A stretch of DNA of 64,000 bases. It comes from an uncultured Candidatus Melainabacteria bacterium (GTDB taxonomy: Bacteria; Cyanobacteriota; Vampirovibrionia; Gastranaerophilales; Gastranaerophilaceae). The DNA is taken from the NCBI GenBank assembly GCA_949841365.1, contig CATKZI010000002.1:124001-188000 (forward strand), written 5' to 3'. Shown here piece by piece: positions 1-6,309 of this stretch. A program made the position numbers and the translations under genes. The stretch's first letter is position 1. Every line of letters begins with the position of its first letter. Under the pieces are notes generated by a model. It was given only the letters and a program-made list of their open reading frames with translations, searched no databases and was not told where the DNA came from.

Positions 1-412
1 AAGAATATTCAAAAATCTTTTTACCGTAATCTGCCCAATATTCTTTTTCCTCTTGATTAATGTTGTTATTGGAAATTCGCATAATACTTGAGAATGCGTA
101 AACTTTTTTACCGTCGAGCAAATTTTTAAATCTTTCAACACGTTTTTTAATTTGCTCAAATGTATCATTTGAACGGCGTGAAGGGATAAGTCCGCCATAA
201 GCAATCGTATCAAGACACATTACAACAGCATCTATATCACGCAAGTTCTTAAACCAATCAAAAATCCCGTCAACATCAGCAATTTTTGTTAGTCCGCCAA
301 GCATTCCGCGCTCGGGCATAAAAAGGTTTATATTGTTATTCATTGCGCAAATCTGCTCAGGCAAGGTATAGCAGACAGGACGATTATCTATAGGAATAAA
401 AGCTATGTTCAT
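1..412 (-). CDS. DUF4127 family protein (N-terminal part, gene runs off the left edge)
   Basis: Partial gene: 137 codons from an ATG at 412 to the window edge with no stop. The protein opens with MNIAFIPIDNRPVC and continues with a stretch ending CLDTIAYGGLIPSR. Both match the N-terminal signature I know from the uncharacterised DUF4127 family ('PLDxRPxN' then 'DTxxYGGLIPSR'). Function is not established for the family. It is divergent from menG with 48 bp between the starts. No clear Shine-Dalgarno precedes the ATG. The rest of the protein (the family is usually around 500 residues) lies outside the window. Confidence 0.75.
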   Translation of the reverse strand, partial: MNIAFIPIDNRPVCYTLPEQICAMNNNINLFMPERGMLGGLTKIADVDGIFDWFKNLRDIDAVVMCLDTIAYGGLIPSRRSNDTFEQIKKRVERFKNLLDGKKVYAFSSIMRISNNNINQEEKEYWADYGKKIFEYS

Positions 413-460
413 AATTTCATTATATGTTAATATTAAAATTAAGCAAAAAGGTAACAAATT

Positions 461-1123
461 ATGAAAACACCCGAAGCTATTCATACAATGTTCAATATGA
501 TTGCCAAAAGATACGATATGATAAATAACATTATGTCGTTTGGGACACATTTGGGCGTAAAATCAGCGTGCATAAAAAGTCTTGATATAAAACCGCATGA
601 CAATGTACTTGATTTGTGCTGCGGTACGGGTGATTTGGCAGGATTAATAAAAAAAATACAACCTCAAGCCTGCGTTACGGGAATTGATTTTTCCGAGAAT
701 ATGCTTGATATTGCAAAAGACAAGTATACGAACGTACAGTTTTTTCAAGGTGATGCTACAAGTCTGCCATACGAGGACAATACGTTCGATATCGTAACAA
801 TGGGGTTTGGACTGAGAAATATTCAAAACGCAGAAAAAGCCGTAGAGGAAGTTTACAGAATTCTAAAACCGAACGGAAAATTTCTCCACCTTGATTTTGG
901 CGAAAAAAATCTTATCAGCAAAATTTATGACAAACTGACACCCTTGATTGTTTCAAGATTTACCGACAACGCTCCGGCTTATTCTTACCTGATAAAGTCA
1001 AGGCAAATTTTCCCAATACCTGCCGAATTAATCAAAGATTTTGAAAGCAAAGGTTTTAAGCTGTATAAAAGAAAAGATTACCTTTTCGGGGTAATCTCCT
1101 CACAGATTATGGTTAAATCATAA
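461..1123 (+). CDS. menG: Demethylmenaquinone / ubiquinone C-methyltransferase MenG/UbiE
   Basis: SAM-dependent methyltransferase of 220 residues, within the normal UbiE/MenG size range. Motif I VLDLCCGTGD is at residues 49-58, followed by GIDFSENML, and the family hallmark FGLRNIQN lies around residue 117. The family performs the last C-methylation in menaquinone or ubiquinone synthesis. No other quinone gene is nearby, so which quinone is made cannot be told. It starts at an ATG 48 bp from the divergent DUF4127 gene. Its 3' end overlaps the convergent dehydrogenase by 6 nt with no terminator between them. Confidence 0.9.
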   Translation: MKTPEAIHTMFNMIAKRYDMINNIMSFGTHLGVKSACIKSLDIKPHDNVLDLCCGTGDLAGLIKKIQPQACVTGIDFSENMLDIAKDKYTNVQFFQGDATSLPYEDNTFDIVTMGFGLRNIQNAEKAVEEVYRILKPNGKFLHLDFGEKNLISKIYDKLTPLIVSRFTDNAPAYSYLIKSRQIFPIPAELIKDFESKGFKLYKRKDYLFGVISSQIMVKS

Positions 1124-2137
1124 ATTTTTAAACTCGCTGCCGCCTTGAATACAGTCTTGAATACCTTTGAAAGTCATTTCCAAAAGGTAATCTACGGCAT
1201 CTTGAGTTTCATAGGCAATATGAGGCGTTACAATAACATTTGGCATTTGAGCGAGTTTTTCAACTGTTTCAGCCTCTCTCATACATGTCATATCTTCACC
1301 TAAACGTTTTGCAAATTGGTTGCATTTAAAACTGTAGGTTTCACAAGAAACTACATCTAACCCCGCACCTGCAATTTCACCTGATGTAATTGCATCATAC
1401 AAAGCAATAGTATCAAGGATTTCTCCGCGTGAAGTGTTTATAATATAAGCATCTTTTTTCATCATTTTAAATTGCTCTGCCGATATCATATTTTGATTTT
1501 CACCGGTGTATGGAACATGCAGAGTAACAACATCAGATTCTCTGATTAGTTTATCAAAATCAACATATTCGACTACTTCCAGAAGTTCCTGTCTGTGAAC
1601 CAAATCGTAAGCCAAAACCTTCATATCAAGCGCATGAGCAAGCTTACATACAGCAGCACCGATAGACCCCGTTCCGATAACACCGATTGTAAGTTTTGAA
1701 ATATCACGGCCTAAAAATGAGTCGCACGCACTGTCTTTATTCAATACATAACGTGATGCAGGTATAATTTTTCTTATTAAAGCAATCATCAAACCCATTG
1801 TATATTGCGCAACAGACCTTGCCCCATAAGTTCCTACATTAATGACATCAATATTTTTATCAACACACGCCTTGTGGTTAATATGATCAATTCCCGTTGA
1901 ACGTGTTGAAACAGTTCTTAAATTCTTAAATTTGTCGATGACAGCCTGAGTAACTTCCGAATCTATAAAAACACTTATGACAGCAGTCTGTTCCAGTTGC
2001 TCGGGAGTTAAATTATTCACCGTATCCTCATTTAAACTCTCTTTAAAAAAAGTTATATCAAAATTTTCAAATTTATTTTCCTCAAAAAACTTTTTTTCGC
2101 TGTCGCGGAAATCAAAAATTAACATTTTTATTGCCAT
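1118..2137 (-). CDS. D-isomer-specific 2-hydroxyacid dehydrogenase (D-lactate dehydrogenase type)
   Basis: NAD-dependent 2-hydroxyacid dehydrogenase, 339 residues. The dinucleotide site VIGTGSIGAAV is at about 153-163. The catalytic triad is visible as Arg237 (in NTSRGE), Glu266 (in VVSCE) and His306 (in TPHIAY). Length and layout fit D-lactate dehydrogenases (pyruvate to D-lactate with NADH), a typical fermentative step, but related 2-oxoacid substrates are possible. A strong AGGAGG lies 10 nt before the ATG. The upstream leader carries the left copy of a 68-bp inverted repeat. The 3' end overlaps menG by 6 nt. Confidence 0.88.
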   Translation of the reverse strand: MAIKMLIFDFRDSEKKFFEENKFENFDITFFKESLNEDTVNNLTPEQLEQTAVISVFIDSEVTQAVIDKFKNLRTVSTRSTGIDHINHKACVDKNIDVINVGTYGARSVAQYTMGLMIALIRKIIPASRYVLNKDSACDSFLGRDISKLTIGVIGTGSIGAAVCKLAHALDMKVLAYDLVHRQELLEVVEYVDFDKLIRESDVVTLHVPYTGENQNMISAEQFKMMKKDAYIINTSRGEILDTIALYDAITSGEIAGAGLDVVSCETYSFKCNQFAKRLGEDMTCMREAETVEKLAQMPNVIVTPHIAYETQDAVDYLLEMTFKGIQDCIQGGSEFKNL

Positions 2138-2168
2138 AAAATATTTCCTCCTTTTTTCTTTTTACCCT

Positions 2169-2236
2169 TGGGCGGCTTATTCAGGGACTTATTAAAGTTT
2201 GTCGTCACTTTCTAAATCGCCTACTGTGTGATTTTA
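2169..2236 (-). repeat. 68-bp inverted repeat, left copy
   Basis: Read on the minus strand this equals 2949-3016 on the plus strand over 68 bp, apart from two substitutions in the middle (GACGACAAAC against GACAATAAAC). The two copies point outwards and enclose hsp20, giving an 848-bp unit. No transposase is present. This copy lies in the leader of the dehydrogenase gene. Confidence 0.9.
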
Positions 2237-2375
2237 CCAAACATAACCATTTATTCTATTACACAAAAGTGCATAGTATGAGCACAATTAATTAACACAA
2301 AGTCTAATGAAAATAACTGAAAAAAAGTTTATTGTGAAGATGTGAAAGGAAAAAACGGGAACGAGCATTTATTAG

Positions 2376-2396
2376 ATCCTGAAACAAGTTCAGGAT
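2376..2396. repeat. Small palindromic repeat (copy 1 of 2)
   Basis: Stem ATCCTGAA, loop ACAAG, stem TTCAGGAT, inside TTATTAGAT...GACA. The copy at 36831-36851 differs by one compensated base pair (C-G here, G-C there), so the stem is preserved. It sits 68 nt before the hsp20 start. Confidence 0.8.
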
Positions 2397-2464
2397 GACA
2401 GAAAAGCGAAGTGACTGACCAAAACCTTTGAACAAATACCAATATCTACGGAAAGGGTAAATAA

Positions 2465-2941
2465 ATGAAACATGACTTAATAATCAGAGAACCTGATTTT
2501 TACTTTGACAGTATTCATAATGAATTAAATAACTTTTTGCGCGACACGCTTCTGGTTCACGCAAATCCCCTGAACGTCAAAAAAACTTCCATCTGGCGTC
2601 CCGCAGTAGAAGTTAAACAAAACGACAAAAACTACAAAGTAAAAGTCCAACTTCCGGGAGTGAACAAAGACGATATTGAAGTCGAACTTGATAACGAGTT
2701 TATGACAATAACGGCAGAAATTCACGAAGAAGCCGAAGAAAAAGAAGAAAAAGCCAAAAACGAACGCTGCCATACATCCGAGTTTCGTTACGGCAGATAT
2801 CAAAGAACAATCTCTTTTGATCATCCCGTCAAAACCGAAGAAAGTACAGCGGTTTATGACAAAGGTATTTTGACAATAACAATTCCAAAGGTTGAAATAA
2901 AACACAAACAGCCTAAAAGGTTGGAAATAAAGGAAAAATAA
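2465..2941 (+). CDS. Small heat shock protein, Hsp20 / alpha-crystallin family
   Basis: ATP-independent holdase chaperone that binds unfolding proteins, 158 residues. The alpha-crystallin domain spans about 50-150, with KVQLPGVNKDDIEVEL, YGRYQRTISF and the C-terminal GILTITIPK. A Lys/Glu-rich tail ends in a long basic stretch. A purine-rich GGAAAGGG sits 9 nt before the ATG. The gene is alone between two 68-bp inverted repeats, so it may be cargo of a small mobile or rearranged unit; I see no transposase. Heat regulation is likely from the family but no known operator is visible. Confidence 0.93.
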   Translation: MKHDLIIREPDFYFDSIHNELNNFLRDTLLVHANPLNVKKTSIWRPAVEVKQNDKNYKVKVQLPGVNKDDIEVELDNEFMTITAEIHEEAEEKEEKAKNERCHTSEFRYGRYQRTISFDHPVKTEESTAVYDKGILTITIPKVEIKHKQPKRLEIKEK

Positions 2942-2948
2942 TAAACGA

Positions 2949-3016
2949 TAAAATCACACAGTAGGCGATTTAGAAAGTGACAATAAACTTTAATAAGTCC
3001 CTGAATAAGCCGCCCA
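2949..3016 (+). repeat. 68-bp inverted repeat, right copy
   Basis: Partner of 2169-2236 with 66 of 68 positions identical in inverted orientation. It begins 7 nt after the hsp20 stop codon and ends where the structured RNA candidate starts. It contains possible promoter-like text (TTTAGA, then TAATAA), which could drive the RNA; this is weak. Confidence 0.9.
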
Positions 3017-3279
3017 GTGGTGAAAAAATCAGTATCCCAAACCTAATCCTCCGAGAGATTTTCGGTCATCCGTGTGAATGAAATGCCGAACCTGTGGTTC
3101 AATCAGGGCAAGGGAGTACACCCCGTGGCACATGTCACACACAATATAAGGCGGGATACGGACGGTTACCTGATGGGTGAAACTTTCCGGATAATGGGAA
3201 AGCTGAGCGCTATCGCCGCATATCTCAGATGACGGTAATCGATAAAAGACGCGGAACGACTGAAAGTTCCGCGTTTTTT
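3017..3279 (+). ncRNA. Structured RNA candidate with own terminator (possible orphan HEARO/omega-like RNA)
   Basis: There is no ORF here, but many helices are visible: GTATCCC 3032-3038 with GGGATAC 3153-3159; CCGA 3051-3054 with TCGG 3062-3065; GTGTGA 3072-3077 with TCACAC 3135-3140; TGCC 3084-3087 with GGCA 3127-3130; GAACC 3088-3092 with GGTTC 3096-3100; CTTTCC 3183-3188 with GGAAAG 3197-3202; CTGAG 3203-3207 with CTCAG 3224-3228. The fold is nested and multibranched and is followed at once by ATGA (3229), then by a strong terminator. It shows none of the hallmarks of tmRNA, RNase P RNA, SRP RNA or common riboswitches. A core of about 200 nt followed by ATGA resembles HEARO RNAs, the omega RNAs of IscB nucleases, but no iscB is adjacent. 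The RNA itself is fairly likely; the class is a guess. Confidence 0.55.
3249..3279 (+). terminator. Intrinsic terminator, bidirectional
   Basis: A 9-bp stem ACGCGGAAC (3249-3257) with GTTCCGCGT (3266-3274), loop GACTGAAA, then a T-run. On the minus strand it is followed by TTTT, so it can also end the convergent ligase gene that stops at 3283. Confidence 0.9.
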
Positions 3280-3282
3280 ATA

Positions 3283-4593
3283 TTATACACTTACATATTT
3301 AATCAATTTTTTAATATCTTTATTCCAAATGCCATTCCAGTTTCGGATAATCACATCCGCAGGACAAATTCCTGCAAGCGCATACTCTTTTATCGCATCA
3401 AGAAATTTTTCTTCACCCGTATCAGTTTCTATAAGAGCTTTTTCGGCAATATATAATATTTCCTTTGCAATATCTTTTGCGTAATATTTACCGATTTTAG
3501 CATTCAATGCACTTTTTGGAACATTATAGCGAAGTTCGGAAAAATCTCTGTAATCAAACGGTGCAAAAAGTTCTTCAATCTCTTGTATTGCGCAATGGCT
3601 GTATAAAATTCCTTTATAAATTGCCAAAATTGAGTATTGCAAACCTTTGCCGACGCAATCGTGGTTTCTGATTTCCAAGAAATTACGCATCCTAACCTCT
3701 GGAAAATAAAGGTTTGCATGAAGTTCAAAATCTTGAATATCAGCCTCAAACCCCTCATAACCATTTTGCATAAATTCCGCAAAATTTATTTTACCGTTAA
3801 TCGGCACAACGTCATTTTCACGATTAATAAAAATCATCGGGGTTTCAAGAACATAATCAACATACTCATCAAACGAAAACTTATCATCAATCTGCCCGAC
3901 AAAACCGCATCTGTCATTATCGGTATTGAGCCAGCTAAGTGCGCGAAAACTCTTATAACCCGTTTCAACTCCGCCTCTTATCGGAGAATTTGCAAACATA
4001 GCAGTCATAAACGGGGTAAGTTTATTTGCAATTTTGAACTTCTGCACGGCATCTTCTTCGTTTTCAAAATCAATACAGCACTGAATTCCCGCAGTTTCTC
4101 GCATCATAACATCCGACAAAATTCCCCAAAGATATTTTGCCATAAGTTTATAGCGTTTTTTAGGTATAAGCCCGATATTTTTGTTTGTAGAAAGAGGAGA
4201 TACACCGTAATTCAGCAAACTTATATTAAATTTGTCCAAAACAGGTTTCATCTGCTTATCTAAAACCTCAATTTTATTTTTAAGCTCATGAATTGAATTT
4301 TCGGGCTTAATACTCAATTCCACCTGACACCCGGGTTCAAGCGTAATTGTGTCATGCTCCTGTTTTAAGCCGATAATATTATAATCATCAGTAATATAAT
4401 CCCAATTTTCCTCTCTTGCAAAATTTCTCAAAAAATTACAAATTCCAAACTCTGAACCATAATCAACAGCCTTAGATGTAACGGGAAAAATCGGCAGTCT
4501 TTCATACTCCATTCCGATTTTGCAAGAACTTTTACAACCTTCCCTAAATAACTTTAGAATATCTTCTTTCCCTAATTTATGTGCCGTTTGCAT
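3283..4593 (-). CDS. gshA: Glutamate-cysteine ligase, GCS2 / plant-like type
   Basis: ATP-dependent ligase joining glutamate and cysteine to gamma-glutamylcysteine, the first step of glutathione synthesis; 436 residues. Recognisable stretches are IGMEYERLP (metal/ATP site, about 27-35), LEPGCQVELS, a run from MRETAGIQ to ANSPIRGG, and RALSWLNTD. These match the plant and cyanobacterial GCS2 branch rather than E. coli GshA. AAGGAG lies 6 nt before the ATG and a TATAAT sits about 20 nt further upstream, giving a short leader. No gshB is in the window, so gamma-glutamylcysteine itself could be the thiol used. A glyoxalase at 22291 may use the product. Confidence 0.85.
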   Translation of the reverse strand: MQTAHKLGKEDILKLFREGCKSSCKIGMEYERLPIFPVTSKAVDYGSEFGICNFLRNFAREENWDYITDDYNIIGLKQEHDTITLEPGCQVELSIKPENSIHELKNKIEVLDKQMKPVLDKFNISLLNYGVSPLSTNKNIGLIPKKRYKLMAKYLWGILSDVMMRETAGIQCCIDFENEEDAVQKFKIANKLTPFMTAMFANSPIRGGVETGYKSFRALSWLNTDNDRCGFVGQIDDKFSFDEYVDYVLETPMIFINRENDVVPINGKINFAEFMQNGYEGFEADIQDFELHANLYFPEVRMRNFLEIRNHDCVGKGLQYSILAIYKGILYSHCAIQEIEELFAPFDYRDFSELRYNVPKSALNAKIGKYYAKDIAKEILYIAEKALIETDTGEEKFLDAIKEYALAGICPADVIIRNWNGIWNKDIKKLIKYVSV

Positions 4594-4672
4594 GACTAAC
4601 TCCTTAACTCAATTATAACATCCACAAAAATATCAAAAGAAAATATTTAAAACATTTACCTGTCTGTGGTAT

Positions 4673-4678
4673 TATTAT
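4673..4678 (+). promoter_or_regulatory. -10 element for rsmA, leaderless arrangement
   Basis: TATTAT ends 7 nt before the rsmA ATG at 4686. There is no Shine-Dalgarno in between and no clear -35. Confidence 0.5.
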
Positions 4679-4685
4679 AGGTAAG

Positions 4686-5516
4686 ATGAACTACTTCGAA
4701 CGGGCAAAATACTTTAGAACTAAAAAACGACTTGGTCAAAACTTTTTGATCGACGGGCAGACAATCAGTGATATCATTGATTTTGCAGACATAAAACCTG
4801 ATGACACCGTTATAGAAATCGGACCCGGCGTCGGCTTTGTGACAGAACAACTTGTAAAACATGCAAAACAGGTTATTGCAATCGAACTTGATGAGGAAGC
4901 AATCCGAGAACTTCAAAAACTTGATGCGCCAAATCTTACAATAATTCATAATGATATTTTAAAACAGGATTTGTCAGAGCTTTGCGAGGGCAAAGTTAAA
5001 GTTGTTGCAAATATTCCATACTATATTACAAGCCCGATTATTGCCCATTTGCTCGGAGAAATCGATGATTTGAACAACAAAAACCGCAACAAAATAACTG
5101 ATATTTTATTGATGGTTCAAGAAGAAGTTGCACGCAGAATGGTTGCAACAGAAAATTCATCAGGCAAACAATACGGACTTTTGACGATTTTGTCGCAATT
5201 CTGGGCTGATGTAAAAATTATGAAACTTGTCGGCAGACGTTCATTTTATCCTGCTCCAAAAGTAAATTCGGCATTAGTAAAACTTGTTGTAAAAGAAAAA
5301 CCTCTGCTTGAATTGAGCGACTATACGCATTTTAGAAAAGTTATAAAAGCAGGATTTTCACAGCGCAGAAAAAATATTAAAAATTGTCTGTTGTCAGGCG
5401 GTTTCACAAAAGAAAAGGTTTTGGCAGCACTTTCACAGCTAGAACTCGACGAAAACATCCGCGGAGAAAAACTTTCAATTGAAATGTTTGGGAAACTTTC
5501 AGAGGCATTAAAATGA
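4686..5516 (+). CDS. rsmA: 16S rRNA dimethyladenosine transferase RsmA (KsgA)
   Basis: Dimethylates two adjacent adenosines near the 3' end of 16S rRNA during 30S maturation. It has 276 residues, the usual length. RLGQNFLID is at about 14-22, the SAM motif VIEIGPGVGF at about 44-53, and the catalytic NIPYYITSPI at about 107-116. The C-terminal region is typical (GFSQRRKNIKN). The start is set by a TATTAT box just upstream with no Shine-Dalgarno. Its stop overlaps the ispE start by 4 nt (ATGA), so the two are translationally coupled. Confidence 0.95.
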   Translation: MNYFERAKYFRTKKRLGQNFLIDGQTISDIIDFADIKPDDTVIEIGPGVGFVTEQLVKHAKQVIAIELDEEAIRELQKLDAPNLTIIHNDILKQDLSELCEGKVKVVANIPYYITSPIIAHLLGEIDDLNNKNRNKITDILLMVQEEVARRMVATENSSGKQYGLLTILSQFWADVKIMKLVGRRSFYPAPKVNSALVKLVVKEKPLLELSDYTHFRKVIKAGFSQRRKNIKNCLLSGGFTKEKVLAALSQLELDENIRGEKLSIEMFGKLSEALK

Positions 5517-6292
5517 AATCAATAAAAATCCAATGCCCCGCAAAAATTAATCTGACCTTAAAGGTTACAGGCAAACGCCCTGACGGATTTCACAATATCG
5601 AAAGCATAATGCAGACCATAAGCCTTTATGATTATTTGACCATAAAAGCAGAACCTGCCGAAAAAACTGAAATTATTTTGTCAGGAAACAGCACAGAAAT
5701 TCCTTATAACGAGAAAAATCTTGTTTATAAGGCTGTAGAATTATTTCCTATGACACCTCACAGGGTTGAAATTTATATAGAAAAAAACATTCCCGTTTCA
5801 GCAGGACTTGCTGGCGGAAGCACGGATTGCGCGGGAACTCTTTTCGGGCTTAACGAACTTCTTGGACAGCCCTTGACGCGTGATGAACTTCACAACCTTT
5901 GCGCAAAACTGGGTTCTGACCTTAATTTTTGCTTGGAAGGCGGACGACAGATGACATCAGGCAGGGGAGAAATCCTTGAACCACTTGAATTTGAAGAATT
6001 TAATGTATCATTAATTAAGCCTAAAAATCTTGGCATAAGTGCAAAAGAAGCTTATACAAAATTTTCGGCAAAACAGGGGAAAAGCGATTTTGCAAACGAT
6101 TTGGAATGGGCTGTAATTGATGATTATCCCGAATTACAAACAATAAAAAACCTGTACCCGCACTCAATGATGTCAGGTTCAGGCTCAACTTATTTTATAA
6201 TTAATGATGAATTCAAACCGCTTGAGGGTTATGAGATTTTTAATAACTTAAAAGCGATATCAAATGGTATAACAATTAAAAGACCCTCTTAA
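5513..6292 (+). CDS. ispE: 4-diphosphocytidyl-2-C-methyl-D-erythritol kinase IspE
   Basis: GHMP kinase of the MEP isoprenoid pathway, phosphorylating CDP-methylerythritol. PAKINLTLKVTGKRPDGFH is at the N-terminus, the ATP motif PVSAGLAGGSTDCAG at about 92-106, and the C-terminal GHMP motif MMSGSGSTYF near 223. It is short for the family at 259 residues (usually about 280-290). It overlaps rsmA by ATGA. The rsmA-ispE pairing is common in bacteria, including cyanobacteria-like and Gram-positive genomes. It ends at a strong bidirectional terminator. Confidence 0.94.
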   Translation: MKSIKIQCPAKINLTLKVTGKRPDGFHNIESIMQTISLYDYLTIKAEPAEKTEIILSGNSTEIPYNEKNLVYKAVELFPMTPHRVEIYIEKNIPVSAGLAGGSTDCAGTLFGLNELLGQPLTRDELHNLCAKLGSDLNFCLEGGRQMTSGRGEILEPLEFEEFNVSLIKPKNLGISAKEAYTKFSAKQGKSDFANDLEWAVIDDYPELQTIKNLYPHSMMSGSGSTYFIINDEFKPLEGYEIFNNLKAISNGITIKRPS

Positions 6293-6304
6293 GAGGGTCT
6301 TTTT
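6281..6304. terminator. Bidirectional terminator
   Basis: Perfect 10-bp stem AGACCCTCTT/AAGAGGGTCT (6281-6300) flanked by A-run and T-run. It separates ispE (+) from the convergent unknown gene at 6310. Confidence 0.92.
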
Positions 6305-6309
6305 TATTA

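Larger units (their letters stand above)
2138..2464. other. Intergenic region between the dehydrogenase and hsp20
   Basis: No gene is seen in these 327 bases. They hold the left 68-bp inverted-repeat copy (2169-2236) and a small palindrome (2376-2396) that has a second, compensated copy near 36831. Divergent promoters for the dehydrogenase and hsp20 are expected here, but I cannot place a convincing -35/-10 pair. I see no CIRCE element. Confidence 0.6.

Noticed and set aside
2169-3016. Complete insertion sequence
   Set aside because: No transposase or nuclease ORF lies between the inverted repeats, only hsp20. It is recorded as a repeat-bounded unit.
3130-3230. TPP-riboswitch-like text (ACCTGATGGGTG ... 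GGATAAT ... CTGAG)
   Set aside because: The order and spacing of the thi-box elements are wrong, and no thiamin gene follows; the RNA ends in a terminator instead.
3017-3279. 6S RNA, SRP RNA, RNase P RNA or tmRNA
   Set aside because: The multibranched fold is not the 6S rod. The SRP GGAAGCAGC loop, the RNase P P4 motif GAGGAAAGTCC and the tmRNA tRNA-like ends are all absent on both strands.
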